Assembly (NCBI GenBank): GCA_016858145.1
Contig: JAEHOE010000058.1
Location: forward strand, 186,001-250,000
Direction: 5' to 3'
Source of the DNA: Edaphochlamys debaryana
Lineage: Eukaryota; Chlorophyta; Chlorophyceae; Chlamydomonadales
Length of the DNA stretch: 64,000 nt
The notes below the pieces were generated by a model, which did no database searches, had not been told where the DNA came from, and saw nothing but the letters and a program-made list of their open reading frames with translations. Positions within the stretch are counted from its first letter, which is position 1. Each line of letters begins with the position of its first letter. A program made the translations under genes and the position numbers. Below, in pieces: positions 42,206 through 52,215 of this stretch.

Positions 42206-45200
42206 TTACCGCCAGCCGTCCCCGCCGCTGCCCCTGCCCCCCCTGCCTCCCCAGCCGTCGCCCCTCCGCGCCCCGCCCCTGCCCTCCCCCTTCCCCGCCA
42301 GGCGCTGCTCCCAGTCGTCCGCCTCCACGGCCTCCAGCTGCCGCCCCGCCTCCCGCCCGCTGTCGAACACCACGTCCTCGTCCCCCACCAGCCGGGGACC
42401 CAGCCGCCCGCCCTGCACCGCACGCCGCCGGTCCTGCGCGCGGGCAGGCAGCGGGGAAGGGATGCGGAGGTAAGTGAAGGAGGACACAGGGAGACGTGAC
42501 ATCGAAAGGTTCGCGACGGACCCGTTCAACGACGTCGGGGAACGGATTGGGGGACTTGGGGCCTCGGGGCATGGGACAACAGCCCAGGCGCACCCCAAAG
42601 CACCCCAAAGCAAGCCTCCAGCCCCCCGCAAAACCACCCACCGCGTCCGCTGCTGCGCCCGCGCCCGTGTCGATCCGCATGTCCGAGGTGGCACTGGTGC
42701 GCTCCCCCAGCAGCCGCGCCGCCGCCAGCTTGGACTCGAGCGCGGACGCGGCGGCGCGCGGGGGGGACTCGAGCAGCTCCGCGGCGGCGATGCGGGCGTC
42801 GTTGCGCGCCTCTATGGCCTCGTTCTTGCGGCCGTTGAGCAGCCACCTGGGAAGGGGAGGTGGGAGGAGGGAGGAGGGAGGGGGGTGAGAGGAGGGGGTG
42901 GGGGAGGGGATGCGGCATGGCGGCCTGTCTGGGTTCGACTGGCCAGGTCAGGGTGGGGATGCAACAAGGGTGGGGACTGCTGCTGGGCGCACGGCCGGGA
43001 CGGGCCGGGCCCTGCACTGCACTACCCCATCCTTACCCAACACTCCTCCCCAGCCTCCCTCCCCCCTCACCCCATCCTTCCCCGTCCCCGTCCGCAACCC
43101 CCTTCCCCAACCTCCCTCCCCCCTCACCTCAGCCCGGGGATGGCGAAGAAGCCCAGCGCGTAGAGCTGCAGCGGCCCCGCCGCCGCCGTCACCCAGCCCA
43201 GCCCCTGCGCGGCCAGCACGTAGGGGGCGCGCGGGTCCGCCAGCAGCCCCCCCAGCACCGCCACCCCCACCAGGTTGAGCACGCCCAGCAGGAGCGTGCC
43301 GAACAGCTGGGGGATGGGGGGTAGGGGAGGGGGTTGGGAGGAGGGAAGCGGGATGAGGGAGGGATGAGGCAGGGTGGAGTGAGGGTGAGAAGCTGGGCGG
43401 AGAGGGACACTGTCCGAGCTGGCTAGGAGGCGCCCTGAGGCCCCGAGCCTGAACGCGGCATGGCCCTCGCGGCTCGAGATTCCCCGGCCCGGCTGTCCGC
43501 ACCCCACCTGGCCTGAGCTGGCCGCCGTGAGCTGCCAGGGGCTCTCCAGCGGCACGCCCCCCGCCTCCTCCTCCTCCTCCTGCTGCTGCGCCCGTCGCCG
43601 CCCGAACAGGCTCCAGCGCTGCGCAGTAAGCCAGGGAACGCAACCAGGGCAGGAGGGGACAGCCGTCAACAGGGAACACCGCAAACCCCACGAACGGTCG
43701 ACCGGTCGTGCAAACTTGAATCAGCGGTGCAAAGCAAAGGCTGCGCCCCCCGCTCCCCCACCTTCTCCTTCTTGACGCCCGTTTTCTGCAGGGCCGGGAA
43801 GCGGTACAGAATACGGCCCTTCTCGTCTACCTCCGGCTCCCCGCCCAGCTTGATGAGCGCGGGCACTACAAAGCCCTCATCCGGGTACGGCACGTACGGC
43901 TCCGCCACGGCGCTGCTGCCGTACAGCGAGGCGGCTGGTACGGGCACCGGCTCGGGCGGGTCCAGGTAGGGGGCCATCTCCTCGGCCGTCACGACGCCAC
44001 CCCTAAGCAACAGCCACGGCGATTGAAGGATGCGTAAGTTCAGGAGGGAGGGAGAATCATGATATACCAAGCAAGGGCAGGCGGGCAACCTTGCGTGCGG
44101 GTAGACGACGCGCTGCGTCCCGTCCTCTGCCTTCCTCCACAAACCCCCGCCCCCTGCACCGCGCCCACCTCTCCCGGATGGCCTCCGCCAGCGCCTTCCA
44201 GCGCCGCTCCTCGTAGCCCGTGTTGGGGTCTCCGTCCCCGAACACGAAGGAGAACACCGACTCGAGGAAGTTCATCTCCCCGCGGGAGGCACGCTCCGCG
44301 CTCGTCCTGGGGGGAAGGCGGGAAGTGCAGGGCGGAGTGCAGGACTCGTACGGTCAAGGGCCGCCCCGTTCACATCCGTTCCAAGGGCGAGCGGCGGGCT
44401 TCATACGAGCGGTCAGGTGCCACCACGCTTGCAATCAGTTTATCAGTTCCTAGTGCCCGTATCTACCCGTATCTAGCGCCTGGCACCGTACCACCCGCCG
44501 CTGTACTCACTCGTAGTACCGCGGGCTCCAGTACCACAGCAGGTCGGTAACGTTGAAGAACATGCCCCCGTGGAAACCGCCGCCGCCGTAGTAACCGCCG
44601 CCCCTGCAACCCCCAGAGCCAGGCACGCGAGCGCGTCAGCCAAGCCGCTCAGTGCCAAAACAATATGCACACCGTCCCCAGCCACCGCATCCAGCGCAAC
44701 AATCAGAGCGCCCGGACGTGGATCCGTCCGGGGCCCAGACGGGCCCGGGCACTAAAGGCGGGACCCCACGGGACCGCCACAGGCCCACAGCCGCTTCCCC
44801 ACCCCTGCTGGGCTCACCGGGGTCCGTCGTCTCGGTCGTCCCTGCCCCTCAGCAGCGCCGTGATGGCGAGGAAGACGATGATGACCGAGGCGATGAGGGT
44901 GGTGCCGAAGGCCACACGGACCAGGTAGGCGCCGGCGTTGGCCACGGCCCGGACTGCGGGGGAGCAGGCGGGTGGGCAGGGGGAGTGGAGGGGGCGTACG
45001 TGTAAGGCGGCAGGGGTGTGGGGCGGTGGCACGGCCAGGCAGCAGGTGCTGGGGGCCGAGCGGCTGGTGGACGGAGGGTGGACGGCCGGGGCGCACCTGC
45101 AGGCATCGCCCGGACCACCAGCGAGCGGGATGACAGGCGGGAGCGGAAGTCGGGCGAGAAGCCGTACACAACGTCTCCCTCGTTGGACACCTGCGGGGGC

Positions 45201-45934
45201 GCGTGGTGGAGGAGGCACGTTATGGCACTACGTTTGTGAAGAGGGAGGCCGCTGTCGGGGACCATCCAACATCGCGGGGCCTTCTCCCAACCCAACCGTT
45301 CAGGAATGGCTGCCACCAGTCGCTCCCAGCCCGCGAAATGCCCCAACACCTAGCCAGCCCCCCCAGCCCTCCCCAGCGCCCTTAAACCTGCCTTGAGGGA
45401 CGCCTGGGTGTCGTAGGCCAGCGCCTTGAGCACCTCATCCGCCCGGGCAAGGGGCACGCCAGCGGCGGCGGCCACGTCACCCACCTGGAGCGATTGGGGC
45501 ATGGAACACCAGGGCAGCAGCCTCAGGGCTCAGGCCGCGATCGCACCTCTAGCGCCCTCCCACGCCCCCACCCACGCATCTCCCTCCCTGTCTCTCTGTG
45601 GTCCCTTCCCCACTGGACTCAGGCCCAGGCCCCTCCCCCCCCTCACCGTGACGCGGTAGCCAAGCGCCTGCACCGCCTGCTCCACCTTCTCCCTCAGCTC
45701 GGGCTGCAGGCGGTTGCTCTGCAGCCCCATCTCCCGCTTCACCAGGTCAGCGGGGTTGGGCGCCCAGGCCTCGCCCTCGGCCTTGGAGGCGCCGGGCGCG
45801 GGCAGGGGCCGGCGGCAGGCGGGCAGGGCGCGGCGGGCGAGCGGCGCCAGGGAGAGTGGAGAGGGCACGGGGCGAGGCCGGGTGGCGGACGCCAGCCCCG
45901 GCCGCAGCCGCTGCGCTGAGGGGAGCAGCTGCAT
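42206..45934 (-). CDS. Chloroplast membrane protein homologous to Arabidopsis At5g03900
   Basis: Eleven exons in phase: 45934-45647, 45484-45392, 45190-45097, 44953-44818, 44603-44511, 44306-44169, 44002-43762, 43618-43508, 43306-43128, 42846-42642, 42433-42206. The product is 601 aa. The N-terminus is transit-peptide-like (MQLLPSAQRLRPGLASATRP). Conserved segments in order: SLKVSNEGDVVYGFSPDFRS; a first helix YLVRVAFGTTLIASVIIVFL; a Gly/Tyr patch then DLLWYWSPRYY; MNFLESVFSFVFGDGDPNTG; GGVVTAEEMAPYLDPPE; GRILYRFPALQ; a second hydrophobic stretch LFGTLLLGVLNLVGVAVLGG; FFAIPGLRWLLNGRKNEAIE; and DDWEQRL. This follows the Arabidopsis protein as remembered. That protein is annotated as chloroplastic and loosely as iron-sulphur-cluster-biosynthesis-related; its biochemical role is not established. 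Intron 2 has a GC donor (AAG/GCAGGT, 45391-45390). A minus-strand TGTAA (41851-41847) suits the 3' end. Confidence 0.9.
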
Positions 45935-46656
45935 GGCTGGCGGGCTGCTGGGTTAGCGAGCGCGGTTGTGAGGGGTTGACGCGGGCTTGGGGAGGCTGAC
46001 GTGACGTGAGGCTAGGCCCTAGCGCAGGTGGGGGCAGTTGACGTTGGCGCCCCGCCGAGTCCCCGCGATGGTCTTGCAAGACCTGGTCGGCTATCAGTGC
46101 GCGTTTACAGCTTGCCGCGTCGCCAAGAGCTCGCCGTGAGATGTGGGAGCTCCCTCGAGTACGTCTGAGCGACACGTCCCCTTGGGGCTGCCAACCTGCG
46201 TCCTTTCTGGCTCCGAGCGACTAAGCTTGACAATTTGAGCGACGGGGAGCTGGGAGCCGTCGGAGGGCTCAAGCGGGCAGGGGTGTTGCCGCGAGAAGTG
46301 GTTGAGGCTCTGTGCACCAGGCCTTCGCGCACGGTGTGGTCAGGTGATGCTATGTTGCGGTTCCCACTGTGTGGACTAAACGGGTTGGCTGCAGAGTTGC
46401 CAGAGCCAGAGCTCGGCCTGCATCAAGCTCGATCCCGCGCCAGTTTGCCGAGTTTGGGGCAGGCAGCCCCACTTCCATCAGCACGCTTCTACACGTCATA
46501 CCGTGCTCACACCGAAGCGCATAAGCCCTCGAGCGCCTCCTGCAACGCGCGCAGCATGCAGTCGCAATTGCAAAGTTACGCCCTCTTGGTACACGCGTAG
46601 AGCGCATGGTGGCTGCACAACTATGAGCCCCTGATCAGAGCCTTAGGTCAGGCGTC
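45935..46656. promoter_or_regulatory. Divergent promoter region between At5g03900-like and DXO-like genes
   Basis: 722 bp between two divergent start codons. No coding frame is supported; it should contain both promoters and 5' UTRs. Confidence 0.45.
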
Positions 46657-49600
46657 ATGGCGCAGTTCAGCGTCGACGAGTGGCTGCGCGCCGACGCGCA
46701 GCACGGCGCATCCACCCCCGTAACCCTCAGCCTGCCCCACTACGTGTCCTGTTGGACGCGCAGCGGCGCGGATGCAGGCAACGAGTACTTCTACGGGGAG
46801 AGCAGCGGTGGGGAGCTTGGGGGGACAGAGGGGACGGGGTCGGGGGAAGAGGGGAAAGGGTCGGGGGAACAGGAGGGGCCCCCAGGCGAAGGGGGAGGGG
46901 GGAGCGGGGGGAGGGTCCGACACTAAAGGAAACACCCGAGGAAACAGCGGGGGGAAGCGGGCCCGGGGCAAGGGGTGGTGGGGTCCAGACCGTCGGCGCA
47001 AGGATACACCGGGGCCTGGATGACTGTGGTTGAGGCCGAGCGGCCGGCTGGCAAGGGCTCCGCTTGTGGGCGGGATCCCGCAGCACCCGGGTGGCCGCTG
47101 CGGGCACCTCACTGGGACCGTGCCTTGCGCTCCCAAGCACGCCAACAGGGGCCCTGAGAGTCAATTCCACCTGGGAGGGAGGGGGGGCGGCCTGGAAGAC
47201 GGGGGACCCCGCTGCAGCGAAGGAGCCCCTTGCCCTGAAGCGCTCGCACAGGGGGAAGCACCGGTGGAGGCGCAGAGGCTGCAGCCGTGTCCCTGACGTC
47301 CAGCTGCCCGGGATGAGGGCTTGGGAATTGGGTGAAGCCGAGCAAGGCCAGGGTTCCTCAGCCCTGACTCGTGCCGCACTGGTTGGGCGGGTCTGACTGC
47401 TGACACAGAGCGGCTGCCGGGTTGCTGGAGCGGCTGTGTTCCTGCCACAGCGCCAGGGTGCTGACAGAACGACGAGAGCGGGGCGGTCCCTAACGAGCAG
47501 GGGCCTCACCAGGATGCCACACTGTGGCCTTGTGGGGAAGAGTGCCTCCTGCAAGCCCTTCTGCAACCCCCCACCCCTCCCCTGCCGCACCCCATCCCGC
47601 CCCACCCCTGCCCAGGCCTGCGCAGCCTGGTCCCCGACCTGACCTCTCTGGAGGGAGCCGACCTCAACCCGGGCTTCGACACCTTCGTCAAGAAGGCGGA
47701 TCCAGATGATGCCGTACACGTTGACGTCATCCTGTACGGTGAGACCCCTTCCTGCTGAGGACTGGTGTGGCTGTCCCGCAGGCCGGCAACGCTTGCCTCG
47801 CGCTGAGGGGTGCTATGGCCGTCGGAGGTTTAGCGTGGGGGTGCAGCAGCAGGCCTTGGCATACCATCAGAGAGCTGGTGATGCTGGGGTCTTGGCGTTG
47901 GGTCTTAGCGTTGGGTGCAGCAGCAGACGGTCGCATGCCACTGGCTGACTCGTGGTTCTGACCCTCAACCCCCATCGGGCAAGCTCAACCACTGCCAACC
48001 ACAGGGCGTTGTCGTGCTGAGTCCGTTGCGCACACCTGAAAGCCGCACGCCTCCACGCACCCCACACAGGAGCCGTGTTTGGCGGCGTGGCCATGGATCG
48101 AGTCAGCGTGGTGACCTTCCGGAACAACCTCAACAAGATCCTCATGACGCCCCAGAACGTGCGGCCCCGGGGCGGGAGCCCGGGGCTGACGTGTGGGGGC
48201 TGGCGTGTGGGCCTGGCGCTGGAACCCTGGGGTGGGCGGCAGACGCTGCCAGGGTATGGGCGGCCAACAGCACCCCTTCCGCTCCGCGCCCCTCCCGCAC
48301 CCGCAGCTGAACGACGCCTGGGCGGTGGAGGCTGTGTGTCTGGGCCCCACGCTCTACCTCAACATCGTCAAGACGCCGCAGGTGCAGCGGCCGGGGGCGG
48401 GGGACAACGAGCTCTACACGTACTATGGGTGAGATGGGGGGAATGGGTGGGGAGGAGGGAGCGCGCGGGACGGGCCAGTACGGGCAAGTTCACGTAGGCG
48501 GGAGTGTCGGCTCGTGGGGGTCTTGGGGAAGGGATGCGGGAGACGGGCGCAGAAGGTGCGTGGGACAGGCGGTTTCGCTGAATCTGAGAGTTGGGGACGA
48601 ACCACGCGGGGCTGAATGCCCCTCTCACGCCCGGGTGTTCGTTCCTGACTCCTGGTCACCGCGAGTCCACGGCCCCCAGCCACCCCCACCCCCACCCCCC
48701 TATCCACCTCCGCAGCTACAAGTTCGAGGCCCTGGCCACGGGTGCCGACCCCTCCGCCCCCGTGGACAGCACGGGCGAGTTCGCGGTGGTGCTGCAGGTG
48801 GGGGGGGGGGAGGTTGGGGGGGGGGGTAGTTGGCGGGCAGGAGCAACCGCGGCCCTCCCTACCTCAGCCCTGACGCCTCTTGGATGCCGGTACGTGCCCT
48901 CACACGCCCACCAAGCTGCCACCCCCGACCGCCACCCGCCCACCCCTCCGCCCCCATCCACCCCCCCAGACCCGGCTGGGGCGGCACCGGCTGCTGGTGG
49001 CTGCGGAGACGGACGCCTGGGAGGCGCCCCCGCCGCACCTGAGCCAGCCGCCCGAGGCTGACGCATACCAGGGCTACGTGGAGCTCAAGACCTTTGTGTG
49101 GGTGGGGAGGGGGTGAATGGGGATTGGGGACTGGTAAGTGGGAGAGGGGGAGCGGACAGGACCCGTCTGCTCAACGCTACCTTCCCGACCCCAACCCCAT
49201 CCCCACGCCCGCGTCCTCGTGTGCGCCCCAGGGTGCCCACCGGCGAGCGGGCTCAGGAGCGCATGTACCGGGACAAGTACCCCCGCTGGTGGCTGCAGAG
49301 CTACCTGGCGGGGGTACCCACCCTGGTGTTGGGGGGGAGGGACCGCCACGGACACATACTGGAGGCAAGGGGGGGGAGAGGGGAGGGGAGGGGTTGGGCA
49401 GGGGCAGGGGGTCAGGAGAAACTGTAAGGGGCAGGGGAAAGGGCAGGGTGTGGGGCGACCAATAGCCTGGACGGTGGCGCGTGCAGCTGGCGACGGAAGG
49501 GCGACTCGGCCTGTCCCCAACACGGCTCGCCCCTCATCCGGCCCGCAGGTGCAGAAGCTGCCCGTCACGCGCCTTCCCGAGGTGCGCCGCCAGGGGGCAC

Positions 49601-50102
49601 ACACTGCCTCGGCCGGGGAGCCGGGTCAGGCGCTGCCTCCGCTGCATGCCGTCCCTGCCCCGGGCCTCAACCGCCACAGCACTATGGTCCACCCCCATGT
49701 TAACCCTCCCCTTCCCTCCCCCCCGTCCTCTCCCCCTCCCTCCCTCCCCCGACCCAGATCGCGGCCCAGAACGGCTGCCCCTTCGACGCGCGGCGCCTGC
49801 TCCGATTCGGCGACGCGGTGCTGGCCTGGATGGAGGAGGTGGCGCGGGGGCGGCCGGGGGAGCAGTGGCGCTTCGCGTACGAGCCGGGGCGCAAGGCCAT
49901 CGGCGCGACCGTGGTCGAGGGAGACATGGCGGTGCGCGTGGAGGCGGCGCTGGCGGGGCCCCCGGCGCATGGGGAGGAGGGGGTGGGGGTGGGGGAAGGG
50001 GTGGGGGAGGGAGTGGGGGAAGGGGAAGAGGGGGTGGACGGGGCGGTGGGGGAGGGGCACGGGCACGACGGGGACGACGAGGAGGTGGAGGAGGAGCTGT
50101 GA
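46657..50102 (+). CDS. DXO: DXO/RAI1-family decapping exoribonuclease
   Basis: Nine exons in phase: 46657-46807, 47616-47738, 48070-48158, 48307-48428, 48716-48797, 48970-49097, 49232-49364, 49549-49581, 49758-50102. The product is 401 aa (human DXO is about 396). Catalytic residues of the family are present in order: Glu166 in GYKFE, Glu202 and Asp204 in AAETD (GEVD in animals), Glu227 and Lys229 in YVELKT. Other family segments are DLNPGFDTFVKK, TLYLNIVKTP and KYPRWWLQSYLAGVPTLVLG. These enzymes remove incomplete or NAD caps and degrade faulty mRNAs 5' to 3' (RNA quality control, mainly nuclear). The C-terminus is an acidic Gly/Val/Glu repeat after the core. Intron 7 has a GC donor (GAG/GCAAGG, 49365-49366). 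A hAT transposon sits 245 bp after the stop and may lie in the 3' UTR. Confidence 0.93.
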
Positions 50103-50339
50103 GGGCGCGGCGTGGGGGAGCTGGCTGCGGGCATTCAGCAAGGCGGAGCGGTCAGGCGGAACGGCCCCTGACTGCCTTAAGGCTTGGGCGAGCGTCACCA
50201 TGCCCAGGCTGGGCGGGAGGGGGTGGCGGCGGTTTGCGTTTGCGTCGTGGCGTGGGTGTCCGGACTAACAACCTGTGTCGGCAGGGTAGGGTGCGTTAAG
50301 GTCATGGTTCGGGTGCAGGCAAGAGGGCGTTGCCGAGGC

Positions 50340-51381
50340 CTTCTAAGCAGGGTTGCACAATACGGCAGCCCCCGGGGCCAATACGCGTATTAATACGCAA
50401 TACGGCCCCCTCCTCGCTAAACCGGCTTTATACGGCTCTAATACGGCGGCGCCCAGCCGTATTAATACGGCAGCGTACGGCAGCCCATACTGCCGCCTTG
50501 TGCACGAGCGAACGCGCTCCGCGTTCACGTAGAAGCGCACGGAACGCGTAGGGCATCGGCTACGGCGGAACGGACGGAACGGACGGCTGCGGAGCTGCCC
50601 GGCCGGTTCCCCCGCGCCGCATGCCGTATTAATACGGCAGCGAGAGGCCGTATCCGCAGGGGGGGGGTAGGGACAAAAGTTTCGCACCCCATGCAAAAAA
50701 AGTTCCGGACCCCCCTGACCAAGCGCCTCGCTTCGTTGATGTCTTCTACCCCCCTGACCCACCCGTTAGCTATCGTCTTGCAAGCCGTCCTGGGGCGAAT
50801 GCCAGCTCGGGGTCTGTGCATTGACCATGGCCGCGTCCATCGACCCACAGAGAGGGTCCTGCCGCACCTACCACCGTAGCAATTAGTGCTTCTGTCTCCT
50901 TGTGTGACAAAGTGGCTGTGTATCACACAACAGGAGGTGGTGGGGATGGCCCTCCACGTGTTCCGCAACACTGGCATGCCGACATGTCGGGTCATGCCCG
51001 GCCTGGACCCACCTCCCGACCGCTGTACGTGGTGCTCAGGCATACCCAGAGTTCAGACCTTGTCGATCGACGCCTTTTGGGCCCTTGGAAGAGCGCAGGA
51101 GCCGACGGAAGGGGTCCTGCCCGCCGTGACGAAAGTTCCTGGGCCCCCCTTGACAAAAGTTCCCGGACCCCCCGACCCACCCACCCACCCTGAACTTTGG
51201 GGGCCCAGATCTTTGCAATAAAAGCCTCGATTTTTTTTCTGAAAGCGGATTCCTTTGGCCAAGCGCTTTCCAAAGGAGGCATGGGGTACTTTTACATCAT
51301 TCCTACCCCCCCTGGTATCCGTATTAATACGTATCCGTATCAATACGGGGACTGATACGTATTGGCAACCCTGCTTCTAAG
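50340..51381. mobile_element. Non-autonomous hAT DNA transposon with 8-bp TSD
   Basis: Target-site duplication CTTCTAAG at 50340-50347 and 51374-51381 is perfect. The element (50348-51373, 1026 bp) has terminal inverted repeats: left CAGGGTTGCACAATACG, right (reverse complement) CAGGGTTGCCAATACG. The CAGGGTTGCC-type terminus and 8-bp TSD are diagnostic of the hAT superfamily. Many ATACGG / TAATACG motifs are packed in both subterminal regions (50363-50480 and 51310-51365), as expected for transposase-binding sites. There is no transposase-length coding frame, so movement would need a transposase supplied in trans. An internal near-repeat (AAAAGTTC/T...GGACCCCCCTGAC) occurs at about 50676-50720 and 51128-51175. 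Confidence 0.88.
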
Positions 51382-52215
51382 GCTAGTCTGCAGAGTGATC
51401 TGGGACCCGGGCGCTGTCATGAGTGCCAGGGACTTCCTGATGCTTGAGCGGCCATGTGGGCAACCAACTGGGACCGGACGCGTTGAGCCGGAGCGCAAGT
51501 GTGCTGAAGTGTGAAGCCCCCAATGCCGCGTGGAACACTCGAGATCGTGGGAAGGAGACGAGACTCACAAGGAGGCCCTTTAACGACTCTGTATGCACGG
51601 GTCAGAAAGTTTCGAGTCCCACAAGATGCCAACGCCCCCACGCCCGTCCCTTGCACGTTGCAACGGCCATTAGGAAGACAAAGAATTGGTCTCGGGTGTC
51701 AATGCTGTGCTCTCTTCAGTGGTGCCCGAGCCCCACACCCCTGCCCCAGTGGGAGGTCCCACACCGCCAGCGCAATCCGCCGGGGCATTGTGCCCCTTAC
51801 AAAGCGGCAGCAACAACCGAAGCACAGCATGCCCCGGTCACCGTACACGCAACACACTCTAAACCACAACCAACAAGCCTGCTCGAGGACTTCGGCAGCC
51901 ACAGGGCAGGCCGGCCGACGCCGAATGCCGATGCCAGCCAAACCCAAACGGTCCAGTCCAGCCCGAACCCCCCAGGGCTAGGGCACAGCGCCCTGGCCCT
52001 GCCCTTCAGCGCCTTCCCCCCTTCCACAAGCCTCCACCACGTCCGTGCCTCAAACGAGACCAGTTCCGCCTCACGTCCACCCCACCGCCACCCCCGCATC
52101 CACCGCCTGCGTCCGTCCCGAGCGCCCGCCACTGCCTGCGCGTCCCGTGCCAACGACAAAAGGAGACAAGAAGGAAACAAGGCGAGAGGCAAGGCGCTGC
52201 TGCGTCCGCTTCCGC
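51382..52215. other. Convergent intergenic region, phosphorylase 3' UTR
   Basis: No coding frame supported. A minus-strand TGTAA at 51801-51797 fits the end of the phosphorylase transcript, giving a 3' UTR of about 410-420 nt. Confidence 0.45.
51797..51801 (-). terminator. TGTAA polyadenylation signal (starch phosphorylase)
   Basis: Coding-strand TGTAA (CTTTGTAAGGGG on the minus strand) about 415 nt after the phosphorylase stop codon. Confidence 0.5.
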
